DNA from: Neobacillus niacini NBRC 15566
GTDB taxonomy: Bacteria > Bacillota > Bacilli > Bacillales > Cytobacillaceae
Direction of reading: 5' to 3'
Assembly: GCF_001591505.1 (NCBI RefSeq)
Contig: NZ_BCVA01000054.1
Coordinates: 1 to 34,755 of the forward strand
Length of the DNA: 34,755 nt
Shown: piece by piece, positions 1-6,956 of the stretch
Numbering within the stretch: position 1 is the first letter of the stretch
How the letters are laid out: each line of letters begins with the position of its first letter
Program-made: the position numbers and the translations under genes
The notes under the pieces: generated by a model
The model's database searches: none
Told to the model about the DNA's origin: nothing
What the model saw: only the letters and a program-made list of their open reading frames with translations

Positions 1-205
1 ATTACTATCCTTGCACTCAGTGATCATCAAGACGAAAAGTTAATCTTATACTATCCTTTACACCGAACAAAAATAATTCTTCTAAAGCTTACCATTTTTC
101 AAAAGTATTTGCAAGAAGACATAATCAAAACGATTATTGCCTCTCCTGAATTTTCGTACCTGGTTTCCAATTCTTATGTTGTTCTTATTATAAAATGCAC
201 AAATA

Positions 206-243
206 AGGAGGGTTGGATTTCTAAACCTCCTTTAATTTTTTAT
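206..243 (+). terminator. Rho-independent terminator
   Basis: The arms AAGGAGG.TT and AA.CCTCCTT flank a short loop, and the right arm is followed by a T-rich tail (TAATTTTTT). It would end a plus-strand gene lying left of the window. The rest of bases 1-420 is AT-rich and holds nothing else I can support. Confidence 0.6.
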
Positions 244-499
244 ATGGTATTTCGGGTTCACCTTTTTTTATTATCATATCTGTATTTAGCAAATCCCTAT
301 TTATTAATATTTATGCTACATAGTTTGTAATAAAAGGGTTTTTGTCCTATTTAATCCGTCTATCCTTGTCCGACAGCTCTGAATAAACTGTTTAGTGTCA
401 TAAGATAAAGGATATGGTTTACATGAAAAGAAGGGAATTTGATGAAAGAGGAAATCAAAATTTCTTTAGGGGTTCCGATAGAGACATACAAACTTTGGA

Positions 500-984
500 A
501 TGGATAATGAGCAAGAATCAAGTTCGGAATTCCACATGGATAATCCGAGAAATAGAAATAAAGATGATAGACACGGTAATGTTGGGGGTGTAAACACTTC
601 AACATGCCGACAACTTGCAGATATTATTGGCGGGATGGTAATCGCTGCAACTCCTGTTTGTGTAGTTCAACGTCTTCGCAATATTAATGCCACTAATTTA
701 GGTCGTCGCACACGTTCTCCACTTGCACTTCCATTTGCACTTTCTTTTGAAGACAATAGAAATGGAAATACTCTTAATTTAGGGGAAACGGTTATCCTTC
801 AGAAGAAATAAACCCATTCCTTTCGGCTCTTCGAAAAAGAGGGATTATCGTTACAGCTGTCCATAACCATTGGCTTTTTGATAATCCACGTTTAATGTAC
901 ATTCATTGGGAGAATGTTGGCGATCCGTTTGAGTTTGCTCGAAATAGTATTGAAGCAGCGAGAGAAGCAGGGCTTTTTAAATAA
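500..984 (+). pseudogene. DUF1259-family protein gene, frameshifted
   Basis: The first frame (500-811) gives a 103-residue product whose second half looks like the start of a DUF1259 (LppY/LpqO-like) domain: CRQLADIIGG, then RLRNINATNLGRRTRSPLAL, then LNLGETVILQ. It stops at TAA 809-811. Read from base 808 in another frame, the family sequence continues without a break to 984: INPFLSALRKRGIIVTAVHN, then HWLFDNPRLMYIH, then FEFARNSIEAAREAGLFK. One base appears to be missing in the A-rich stretch GAAGAAATAAAC near 803-812. No good ribosome binding site precedes the ATG at 500, so the 5' end may also be altered. The molecular function of DUF1259 is not established. A sequencing error would give the same picture. 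Confidence 0.75.
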
Positions 985-1063
985 TAGTTGTTTTTTGATC
1001 TTTATTTGAACAGTATTTTCCAATTAAGAAATGTCGCTAATGGCAGTATATTTTTAGTATGAA

Positions 1064-1118
1064 AAATAAGGCTTACTATACAATTTATGAACCAAATCTC
1101 GTATAATAAGCCTTATTT
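1064..1118. terminator. Long inverted repeat, probable bidirectional terminator
   Basis: Left arm 1064-1081 (AAATAAGGCTTACTATAC) and right arm 1101-1118 (GTATAATAAGCCTTATTT) pair almost perfectly around a loop of about 19 bases. The ends are A-rich on the left and T-rich on the right. It lies between the DUF1259 remnant and the 3' end of the convergent ftsZ-like gene, so it can end transcription from both sides. Apart from this hairpin I see nothing in 985-1234. Confidence 0.55.
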
Positions 1119-1234
1119 AAATACATATCCTGATTCCTGTGGAATTATATAAAGTACGGACCTTGTATCATTTATTTATATGTATACACAAAAGTTAAGG
1201 ACTTGACTAATAGGACAGTTGCTTGATTTCCTCA

Positions 1235-2398
1235 TTAAAACGAACGTCGTTTTCTTCGATTACGCAAGAAAGCTGGGATATCCTGAGAATCCTCCGATTC
1301 TTCTGGGTGTTGCTCATATTTTAGAATTTCTTCGAAATGGATAATTGGTTCAGGTTCCTGATAGGAATGACGTTTTTCCATTTGATAGGTATGTGGCTTT
1401 TCCTTTATGGTTGGCTGTGAAGGTTTATGTACCTCGATTTCCTCTTTCTCTGTAAAACCTGTAGCAATGACGGTTATAATAATTTCGTCTGTTAAGTTTT
1501 CATTAATGACCGAACCGAATATCATATTTAATTCCTCATTAGAAGCCGATGCAACGATTTCAGCTGCTTCCTGTACTTCAAAAAGACTTAAATTGTTTCC
1601 GCCCGTAATATTCATAATGACACCATGTGCTCCATTGATAGAGGTTTCCAACAACGGACTATTTAATGCCTTTTCCGCTGCTTCTGTTGCACGATTTCTT
1701 CCTTCCGCAATACCAATTCCCATTAGTGCCGTTCCCTTGTGGGACATGACTGTTTTGACGTCTGCAAAATCAAGGTTAATTAAACCAGGCACTGCAATTA
1801 AATCCGATATCCCTTGAACCCCCTGGCGAAGTACATTATCTGCTTCCCGGAAAGCTTCAATCATCGGTGTTTTTTTATCTACAATCTCCAATAAGCGATC
1901 ATTTGGAATAATGATTAATGTATCCACTGCTTCCCTCATCGCACTAATTCCATTTTCTGCGTTAACAGCACGCTTGTGGCCTTCGAATTTGAAAGGCCGT
2001 GTTACCACTCCAATCGTCAAGGCACCAAGCTTTCGGGCAATTCTCGCAATCTCAGGTGCTGCACCTGTTCCTGTACCACCGCCCATTCCTGCTGTAACGA
2101 AAACCATGTCGGCACCTTTTAACACTTCTTCAATCTGGTGCTTGCTTTCATCCACCGCTTTTCTTCCTATTTCCGGATTAGCCCCGGCACCTAAGCCTCT
2201 TGTTAAGTTGGAGCCGATTTGCATTTTGATGGCTGCTCTTGATTGCTTGATTGCTTGTGAGTCTGTATTAACCGCAATAAATTCTACACCGCCAACTCCA
2301 TCCTCAATCATTCGGTTAACGGCGTTGTTTCCCCCGCCGCCTACACCGATTACTTTAATCGTGGCTAATTGGTCCATACTTGTATCAAATTCTAACAT
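1235..2398 (-). CDS. ftsZ: FtsZ cell-division GTPase (stand-alone, possible paralogue)
   Basis: This tubulin-fold GTPase polymerises into the Z ring. The 387 residues cover the whole family: N-terminal nucleotide site GVGGGGNNAVNRM (about 18-30), tubulin signature GGGTGTG (106-112), T7 synergy loop NLDFADV with both catalytic aspartates (D210, D213), and a conserved C-terminal tail DIPAFLRNRRKRRSF for FtsA/SepF-type partners after a short variable linker. The ATG at 2398 has GGGAGG at good spacing. The gene is not next to ftsA, sepF, mur or other division/cell-wall genes, as the main Bacillus ftsZ is. Several positions differ from what I recall of the B. subtilis protein, for example the Ser-Arg-Ala-Ala-Ile stretch near 53-57. 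I therefore suspect a second copy, but the window alone cannot show whether another ftsZ exists. The family call is secure; the paralogue status is inference. Confidence 0.93.
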   Translation of the reverse strand: MLEFDTSMDQLATIKVIGVGGGGNNAVNRMIEDGVGGVEFIAVNTDSQAIKQSRAAIKMQIGSNLTRGLGAGANPEIGRKAVDESKHQIEEVLKGADMVFVTAGMGGGTGTGAAPEIARIARKLGALTIGVVTRPFKFEGHKRAVNAENGISAMREAVDTLIIIPNDRLLEIVDKKTPMIEAFREADNVLRQGVQGISDLIAVPGLINLDFADVKTVMSHKGTALMGIGIAEGRNRATEAAEKALNSPLLETSINGAHGVIMNITGGNNLSLFEVQEAAEIVASASNEELNMIFGSVINENLTDEIIITVIATGFTEKEEIEVHKPSQPTIKEKPHTYQMEKRHSYQEPEPIIHFEEILKYEQHPEESEDSQDIPAFLRNRRKRRSF

Positions 2399-2731
2399 GG
2401 ATATTCCTCCCGTTCCCCGAAATCCTACTTTTACACTACTTATAATCGTTCGGTAGTAAATCTATTATTTGATTTAGCAACGTTACTTCTTACCCCAAGT
2501 AAATACTAGAAAAATAATATAGTGTTTAGTCTACGGAACATTAAATTTATTGTCTAGTTAAGTGATACCTATTATTAAAGGCGCTAGCATGGGAAAATGC
2601 ACCCCCCTTTATCATGCGAAAAGCAGTCATATTTTTCCTTATTGAAGGAATAAGGTCCTGTTTATTTTCAGGGTATTTCTATTGTTAAAGGAAGTTAACA
2701 GTCTAACTACAAATTGATTAATATCCTTTGG

Positions 2732-2764
2732 TTCGACAAATTTTGAAAAATCGCTTGTTATAAT
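2732..2764 (+). promoter_or_regulatory. Predicted Spo0A-controlled sigma-A promoter, upstream copy
   Basis: TTCGACA (2732-2738) is an exact Spo0A box on the complementary strand (TGTCGAA). A weaker copy, TTTGAAA, lies exactly 10 bp downstream (2742-2748). A perfect -10 TATAAT is at 2759-2764. The box sits where a -35 would be, but about 20 bp from the -10, like known Spo0A-activated promoters with long spacers. It points at the small ORF starting at 2803. The same layout recurs at 3342-3374. Binding itself is inference. Confidence 0.55.
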
Positions 2765-2802
2765 GGCTTTATAAATTAGAGGGATGAAGATAAGGAGGAA
2801 TT

Positions 2803-2898
2803 ATGGCAGAAATATTGCTTTATTTGGGTACATATCTCATCGTTGCTCTTGCTGTTGGCTGGCTCATTTCAATCGGTTTTGATCTTTTTTTAAAATGA
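2803..2898 (+). CDS. Small single-pass membrane protein (31 aa)
   Basis: The ATG at 2803 follows a strong AAGGAGGAA ribosome binding site and opens a 31-codon frame ending TGA at 2896-2898. The product begins MAEILLYLGTYLIV and continues ALAVGWLISIGFDLFLK. Almost all of it is one hydrophobic segment with an acidic residue at the N-terminus and a lysine at the C-terminus. I do not recognise the family. Support for it being real is the ribosome binding site plus the TATAAT promoter with a Spo0A box just upstream, which makes sporulation-onset or transition-state expression a reasonable guess. A role as a subunit or regulator of a membrane complex is possible but nothing in the sequence shows it. 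Bases 2399-2731, upstream of both this gene and ftsZ, hold no other feature I can support. Confidence 0.65.
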   Translation: MAEILLYLGTYLIVALAVGWLISIGFDLFLK

Positions 2899-2964
2899 AA
2901 CTCAACTCATTCAATCATTCTGCTATCCTTCATCAACAGATCGCTTAAAACGTAATTTATCATG

Positions 2965-3006
2965 AAAAAAGCCAAAAGGCATCTGAATAGTCAGATGCCT
3001 CTTGGC
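2965..3006 (-). terminator. Rho-independent terminator of the 56-aa ORF
   Basis: The arms GCCAAAAGGCATCTGA and TCAGATGCCTCTTGGC pair around a 4-base loop. On the minus strand the stem is followed by a U-run (AAAAAA on the plus strand at 2965-2970). It lies 15 bases after the stop codon of the minus-strand ORF at 3022-3192. Confidence 0.85.
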
Positions 3007-3021
3007 TTACAGAATTGAAAA

Positions 3022-3192
3022 TTAAACTGCTTGTTTCAAAGCTTGTATATGATTCACAGACATATCTTGAAGTTGAGATTCTAATTGAGCTAAATCAGCT
3101 TGATCTTTCTCCTTAAGTCGGTCAAAAATAACAACGGTAATGTAATAAGAACCTATAAAATAACTGATACACATCAACCAAGTAAGAAACAT
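3022..3192 (-). CDS. Small membrane-anchored protein (56 aa)
   Basis: The frame runs from ATG (complement of 3190-3192) to TAA (3022-3024), with an AAAGGGGG ribosome binding site upstream and a strong terminator downstream, so it looks like a complete one-gene transcription unit. The product starts MFLTWLMCISYFIGSYYITV, which is one membrane segment. It continues VIFDRLKEKDQADLAQLESQ and LQDMSVNHIQALKQAV, a charged amphipathic helix that may form a coiled coil. I do not recognise the family. An FNR/CRP-type palindrome at 3252-3267 is placed exactly where a class II activator of this gene would bind, so expression under low oxygen is a plausible prediction. Confidence 0.7.
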   Translation of the reverse strand: MFLTWLMCISYFIGSYYITVVIFDRLKEKDQADLAQLESQLQDMSVNHIQALKQAV

Positions 3193-3224
3193 TGTATTTC
3201 CCCCTTTGTTATCATCTTAATGTT

Positions 3225-3267
3225 ATTTTAAGGGATTTATCTCCCTTCAGATGTGATATGCATCACG
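3225..3267 (-). promoter_or_regulatory. Predicted FNR/CRP-type site and -10 of the 56-aa ORF
   Basis: TGTGATATGCATCACG (3252-3267) contains a perfect 14-base palindrome and fits the FNR/CRP consensus TGTGA-N6-TCACA except for the last base. On the minus strand a -10-like TAAAAT lies at 3230-3225. This puts a start point near 3218, with the palindrome centre about 41.5 bp upstream, the usual class II activator position. The motif is seen; regulation is inferred. Confidence 0.5.
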
Positions 3268-3341
3268 AATATCCTTATTTTTTTCAGCTAGATGTTTCAC
3301 ATTTTTGTCAGTCCTATTACAAATCGTTTAGTCTTTGCTGG

Positions 3342-3374
3342 TTCGACAAATAATTAAAAATCAAATGTTATAAT
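3342..3374 (+). promoter_or_regulatory. Predicted Spo0A-controlled sigma-A promoter of the RacA-like gene
   Basis: TTCGACA (3342-3348) and TATAAT (3369-3374) are start-to-start 27 bases apart, exactly as at 2732-2764. The surrounding bases also match between the two copies (GGTTCGACAAAT at the left end and TGTTATAAT at the right end of both). The downstream gene resembles RacA, a sporulation protein, which agrees with Spo0A control. Binding is inferred. Confidence 0.55.
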
Positions 3375-3426
3375 AACCTTAACTATATATTTACCATTAG
3401 TTGAAAGTAATAGAGGAGGCATGGGT

Positions 3427-3990
3427 ATGGAGCAAATATATTCCCCTAGTCACGTACAAGAATTGCTTGGCATAGACAGCAATACATTACGAAAGTATGC
3501 CACTCTATTAGAAAGACACGGGTATCCAATCCACCGGAATAGTAGAGGGCACCGTGGATACTTTGATAAGGATATCAACACGATTCGAAAATTCATAGAT
3601 TATAGCAGCCAAGAAGGTATGACTTTGGAACTTTCAGTACAAGCCATAATGATATCGAGTTCTGATGAAAATAAAGCAATTACCATTACGGATGAAAATC
3701 TTGCATTAACTGAACCAGACAAAGAAATGCCGTTGAAGCAGGATACAAATGATTTAAATGAATTAATGGAACGGATCGAAAATTTAGAGCGCATCAACAT
3801 GGATTTGATTAAACTACTAAAGGAGAAAGCTGTACGGGAAGCGTATTTAGAAGATAAGATGAACCAGATATTAAAGTATGTGGAACGAACGGAGCAACTA
3901 GTAGAGGCGCGTAGTAATTTCATGTTGGAAGAAACAAGTATGCAAATAGCAGCTGCACAGCAACGGAAATGGTGGCAGTGGTGGAAATAA
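3427..3990 (+). CDS. RacA-like MerR-type helix-turn-helix protein with coiled coil
   Basis: An N-terminal MerR-type helix-turn-helix (about residues 3-60: YSPSHVQELLGIDSNTLRKY, then RNSRGHRGYFDKDINTIRKF) is followed by a variable linker. A long charged helix with heptad character (about 110-180, including LNELMERIENLERINMDLIK) comes next, and the tail is rich in tryptophan and lysine (KWWQWWK). DNA-binding head plus coiled coil plus sticky tail is the plan of B. subtilis RacA, which anchors the chromosome to the pole during sporulation. DUF3967-type proteins of Bacillus have a similar layout. The ATG at 3427 is chosen over 3421 because GAGGAGG then has a 7-base spacing. The promoter carries a Spo0A box. 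The architecture is clear; orthology to RacA is not shown. Confidence 0.75.
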   Translation: MEQIYSPSHVQELLGIDSNTLRKYATLLERHGYPIHRNSRGHRGYFDKDINTIRKFIDYSSQEGMTLELSVQAIMISSSDENKAITITDENLALTEPDKEMPLKQDTNDLNELMERIENLERINMDLIKLLKEKAVREAYLEDKMNQILKYVERTEQLVEARSNFMLEETSMQIAAAQQRKWWQWWK

Positions 3991-4022
3991 ACAACGTCAT
4001 TCTTGATGGAATGGCGTTGTTT
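3990..4022. terminator. Bidirectional terminator between convergent genes
   Basis: ACAACGTCATTC (3991-4002) pairs with GAATGGCGTTGT (4009-4020) around a 6-base loop, with one G-T pair. On the plus strand TTTTCTT follows. The stop codon of the patatin gene lies inside the stem, so it also serves the minus strand. Confidence 0.75.
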
Positions 4023-4935
4023 TCTTAATTCTTTGTAATCTATTAGATTTATGTTGTTCAAAATCCCACACCGATAAAAATTTCTTTGTGGAAGTATAAC
4101 CTGATTGATACAGAAAATCGATTTCCTCCTTATTAAGATTAAAATCAGTTGCATTAATATCCCCTGTTGGGATTTTTATTGTGCGCTCTAGTGTATCTTC
4201 ATTCAAATGTCGCAGGTCATGGGCTTGAAGCATCGTTTTAAATATATTTTTGAAAAGGTGCAGCGGCGTTGGTATTACTGGGTCTATACTTACTTTATCT
4301 TTTACAAAGCGGAAACCGAACGTTGGAAACCTAGGGTCTGGCGTATCAAAAATCCAAATGGGGAAGTTACTCAGCAAACCGCCATCTAATATGTAGGATG
4401 TGTTTCGATCCTTTGACTTCCAAATAACAGGACGGTAGAAAAATGGAATCGACGCACTCATCATTACCGCAGTTGAAACCTTCAAATCTGCAGGAGTCAT
4501 TCTATAGCGCTCTAAATCATCCGGCAAAACAAGCATTTGGCCATTCGAAACATCAGAAGCGATGATCTTTAACTTTCCATTTGGTAGATCTGCAAATGTT
4601 TTTATCCCTTTTTTTAAAAGAAGTGAATCTACCCAGGCTTCTAAATAATCATTTTTATAGATACCAAGATGAAACAGTAATTCGAGTAAGCTGCCGACAA
4701 TGGGGATTCGGTTCATGAAAGTCCTGCCTCGGAGCTTAGAAAAATCTAGTTCACTCAAAAACTTTTTAATTTCATTGCTTTTATAGCCGCTTGCCAAAAG
4801 AGCGGCGATTACGGCTCCCGCTGAGGTTCCAGCTATCCTTTGCCATTCTACCTTTTCCTCTTCCATTGCCTGAATGGCTCCGACAAAAGCAATTCCCCTT
4901 GCTCCGCCGCCTTCAAAAACAGCATCTGCTCGCAA
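3997..4935 (-). CDS. Patatin-like phospholipase
   Basis: This is a serine acyl hydrolase of the bacterial patatin family (Ser-Asp dyad) acting on phospholipids or related esters. All key motifs are present: the oxyanion hole GGGARG (residues 9-14), the nucleophile elbow GTSAG (about 37-41), and DGGLLSNFP with the catalytic Asp (about 186-194). At 312 residues it is a stand-alone domain. I see no signal peptide or clear membrane segment, so a cytoplasmic or membrane-surface role is likely. The TTG at 4935 follows AGAGGTG at good spacing, and the motif-bearing N-terminus MRADAVFEGGGARG is typical for the family, so the start is well supported. It is transcribed alone, convergent with the RacA-like gene. 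The physiological substrate is unknown. Confidence 0.9.
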   Translation of the reverse strand: MRADAVFEGGGARGIAFVGAIQAMEEEKVEWQRIAGTSAGAVIAALLASGYKSNEIKKFLSELDFSKLRGRTFMNRIPIVGSLLELLFHLGIYKNDYLEAWVDSLLLKKGIKTFADLPNGKLKIIASDVSNGQMLVLPDDLERYRMTPADLKVSTAVMMSASIPFFYRPVIWKSKDRNTSYILDGGLLSNFPIWIFDTPDPRFPTFGFRFVKDKVSIDPVIPTPLHLFKNIFKTMLQAHDLRHLNEDTLERTIKIPTGDINATDFNLNKEEIDFLYQSGYTSTKKFLSVWDFEQHKSNRLQRIKKTTPFHQE

Positions 4936-5018
4936 CTAGATTCACCTCTTCTTCTGATATATATATTTTAAAATACAAAGGTCTTTCATGTGCTATTTTT
5001 ACTACGAAACAAAATCCA

Positions 5019-5456
5019 TTATATATTGGTTAGTTGACCATGTACGAGTTCTTTATCTAGTTCACGTACTTGATCATAAGCGTGCAACATTTGTTCAGGC
5101 ACCAATGTTCTCCCATACACCCAAGCATTTCTTTCTATCTCCATTTTAAGCTTTGCTATTTCGTAGTCTTCACCGTACATTAAGGTCCTTAAATCATATT
5201 TGTTTTTCTTATAATCCAAATAATAGCCAATCACATGATAAAGAATAATTTTAACCAAGTTTTCCTCAGTCTCTTTCATTCTAATTTTATTGATATAACC
5301 GTTAACTTGAAGGTAATTAAATTTTATTGTATTTGTCGAAATGTTAAAACTCATAGGTACAGTGAGTTTATTGTTAATTTCATAATTAATATCTAAATTG
5401 TGCTTTTCTAAAGTTTCATCAATGATTTTCTCAATATTCCTGATATAAAGCATCAT
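5019..5456 (-). CDS. Hypothetical protein resembling a degenerate ImmA/IrrE-type zincin
   Basis: This 145-residue soluble protein is not one I can name. Residues 70-80 (IILYHVIGYYL) sit where ImmA/IrrE-type metallopeptidases have HExxH, and the later segment EIERNAWVYGRTLVP (about 106-120) resembles their third-ligand helix (E-x-x-A-n-x-f-A-x-x-L-l-P). The glutamate and second histidine of HExxH are replaced (H-V-I-G-Y), so metal-dependent peptidase activity is unlikely. Two adjacent ATGs (5456 and 5453) follow GGGAAG at usable spacing. Upstream bases 5457-5626 are AT-rich with no other gene. The fold suggestion is inference from pattern only; the reading frame itself is well supported. Confidence 0.65.
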   Translation of the reverse strand: MMLYIRNIEKIIDETLEKHNLDINYEINNKLTVPMSFNISTNTIKFNYLQVNGYINKIRMKETEENLVKIILYHVIGYYLDYKKNKYDLRTLMYGEDYEIAKLKMEIERNAWVYGRTLVPEQMLHAYDQVRELDKELVHGQLTNI

Positions 5457-5629
5457 TTAACACTTCCCTTTACCTGTATACATCTATTATCTGAATATTC
5501 CTAGACTCTTCTATTTTACAAATAGGAATGAAAACTATAAAGCTATAATACCAAAATTTAATAGACACATAATAAAACAAATCTAGATACCTATATTGTT
5601 ACTGACAAATTGGGGAATAATCCCTATAA

Positions 5630-5690
5630 AAAAAAGCGTCCAGCACCTTGGATGATAAACTTAAACATTCATCAGTGCGAGACACTTTTT
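5630..5690 (-). terminator. Rho-independent terminator of the YdcZ-like gene
   Basis: On the minus strand AAAAAGTGTC and GACGCTTTTT form the outer stem, with inner GCAC/GTGC and GATG/CATC pairs, ending in a run of about eight T. It starts about 30 bases after the stop codon of the minus-strand transporter gene. Confidence 0.65.
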
Positions 5691-5719
5691 GGTGCAATTG
5701 ATATTTCGTTTTGTTAAAA

Positions 5720-6166
5720 CTATTTAATGGTTCCTTTAAAAATTAAAAATAACGAGACAAGTAATAATGCCAAACCTGAAATGCGGTACCAATCAATTGG
5801 AATTCGTTGATTTGTAAAGACTCCAAAATGATCAAGCGTTACACTAATAAATAACTGTCCAACAATGACGGCAGTGATGGCAGAGGCAACTCCAATTTTT
5901 GGTACGATGGCAACCATAATAGAAACATAAACAACTCCAAGCGCTCCACCTAGCAGCTGCCATTTTGATACGTCTGTTACTTTTAATAAATCCCCTTTTC
6001 CTGCAAAAATAACGAGTAATAAGAGAATGATTGTCCCGATAAAAAAAGAAACAAAAGAAGCCTCTATTACTCCGATTCTTTTTCCCAATACACCATTTAT
6101 CCCTGCTTGCAGCCCAATACAAGTACCGCCAATAATGGCTAATAATAAATAAAAAAACATATACAT
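5720..6166 (-). CDS. DMT-superfamily membrane protein, YdcZ/DUF606 type
   Basis: This is a small polytopic membrane protein of about 148 residues with four to five hydrophobic segments. It starts MYMFFYLLLAIIGGTCIGLQ and continues AGINGVLGKRIG, then EASFVSFFIGTIILLLL. The pattern GLQAGINGxLG and the middle SFFIGT stretch are typical of the DUF606/YdcZ branch of the drug/metabolite transporter superfamily, whose members work as short subunits, often in pairs. The substrate is not known. ATG 6166 is preferred because AGGTGG lies 8 bases upstream; an in-frame GTG at 6178 would add four residues. No partner YdcZ gene is adjacent, so it may act as a homodimer. Confidence 0.8.
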   Translation of the reverse strand: MYMFFYLLLAIIGGTCIGLQAGINGVLGKRIGVIEASFVSFFIGTIILLLLVIFAGKGDLLKVTDVSKWQLLGGALGVVYVSIMVAIVPKIGVASAITAVIVGQLFISVTLDHFGVFTNQRIPIDWYRISGLALLLVSLFLIFKGTIK

Positions 6167-6319
6167 GATTAATTCCACCTATCCACCTAAGGAAAAAACC
6201 AAAGGGTTGATTAGTAATAAAAGTATTCATCTAGCTGACTGGCTAAAACATTATCGCACATCTTGTTTAAAAAAGGATGTGATTGATACAAAATAAACTA
6301 AAAGTACTTGGGGTGGCAA

Positions 6320-6883
6320 ATGAGTATAACATTTATATGGGAATCGATCATTTTACTTTTTATAAGCACCATTCTCCTTAGGATTGCAGGAAAAAAATCA
6401 GTTGCTCAAATGTCAAGTCTGGAGATTATCATTACTTTAGCAATAGGAACAACGATGGGCCACGCGATTAGAGAACATACATTTTGGCAAGTATTAGTTA
6501 TATTAACTATTTTTGTGCTTTATTTAATTTTTGTTCAATTTCTTCAGTTAAAGTTAAACTTCTTAAAACGTTATTTAACTGGTAATGCAACAGTGGTAAT
6601 TCGGAATGGCCAAATCATCGTTGATAGCTTAAAAAAATTACGTATGACAACTGACCAATTAGAAATGAAATTACGGCAAAAAGGCATTGCTTATATTTGT
6701 GATGTAAAAACCGCCACGATTGAATCGGATGGCGGATTAGGTTATGAACTAATGGAACATATTCAACCAATTACACGGAAAGAGTTTTTACAAATGAATA
6801 TGGAATATCGAAATGATAATTTACACTCAAGCGAAGAAAATAAACAAGGTAATTTATTTAATAAAATACCTGATATTAAATAA
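6320..6883 (+). CDS. DUF421/YetF-family membrane protein
   Basis: There are three N-terminal membrane helices (about residues 4-20, 32-50 and 58-78) with the family stretches FISTILLRIAGKKSVAQMS and EIIITLAIGTTMGHAI. A cytoplasmic YetF/DUF421 domain follows: NATVVIRNGQIIVDSLKKLR, then MTTDQLEMKLRQKGI, then VKTATIESDGGLGY. Homologues in Bacillus are abundant, and some have been linked to spore properties and germination; the biochemical role is unsettled. At about 187 residues it is at the short end of the family. ATG 6320 is chosen because it follows GGGGTGG closely; TTG 6308, giving four more residues, has no ribosome binding site. The polar tail (HSSEENKQGNLFNKIPDIK) is variable. Confidence 0.82.
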   Translation: MSITFIWESIILLFISTILLRIAGKKSVAQMSSLEIIITLAIGTTMGHAIREHTFWQVLVILTIFVLYLIFVQFLQLKLNFLKRYLTGNATVVIRNGQIIVDSLKKLRMTTDQLEMKLRQKGIAYICDVKTATIESDGGLGYELMEHIQPITRKEFLQMNMEYRNDNLHSSEENKQGNLFNKIPDIK

Positions 6884-6913
6884 ATTACCAGTAACGGTGT
6901 CACATAGAAGGAA

Positions 6914-6948
6914 TTTAAAATCCCCGTGTATGTATCGGGGATTTAAAG
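6914..6948. terminator. Bidirectional terminator between convergent genes
   Basis: ATTTAAAATCCCCG and CGGGGATTTAAA form an extended stem around a 9-base loop. It lies 30 bases after the DUF421 gene and just before the stop codon of the convergent TolB-like gene. The flanks are A/T-rich but have no long T-run. Confidence 0.6.
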
Positions 6949-6956
6949 TCACAATA

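Noticed and set aside
1..330. Open frame from the window edge (about 109 codons, plus strand)
   Set aside because: It runs through a clear terminator hairpin at 206-243, is very rich in Leu/Ile/Tyr/Phe as expected from AT-rich non-coding DNA, and resembles no family I know.
2405..2430. Sigma-H-like promoter (AGGATTT ... GAAT) just before ftsZ
   Set aside because: The -10-like GAAT overlaps the ribosome binding site, so transcripts would start after the initiation codon.
1407..2456. Plus-strand frames of 136 and 181 residues inside the ftsZ gene
   Set aside because: They are antisense shadows of a strongly conserved coding region with no ribosome binding site or family resemblance.
4207..4389. 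Plus-strand 60-residue frame inside the patatin gene
   Set aside because: Antisense shadow without ribosome binding site.
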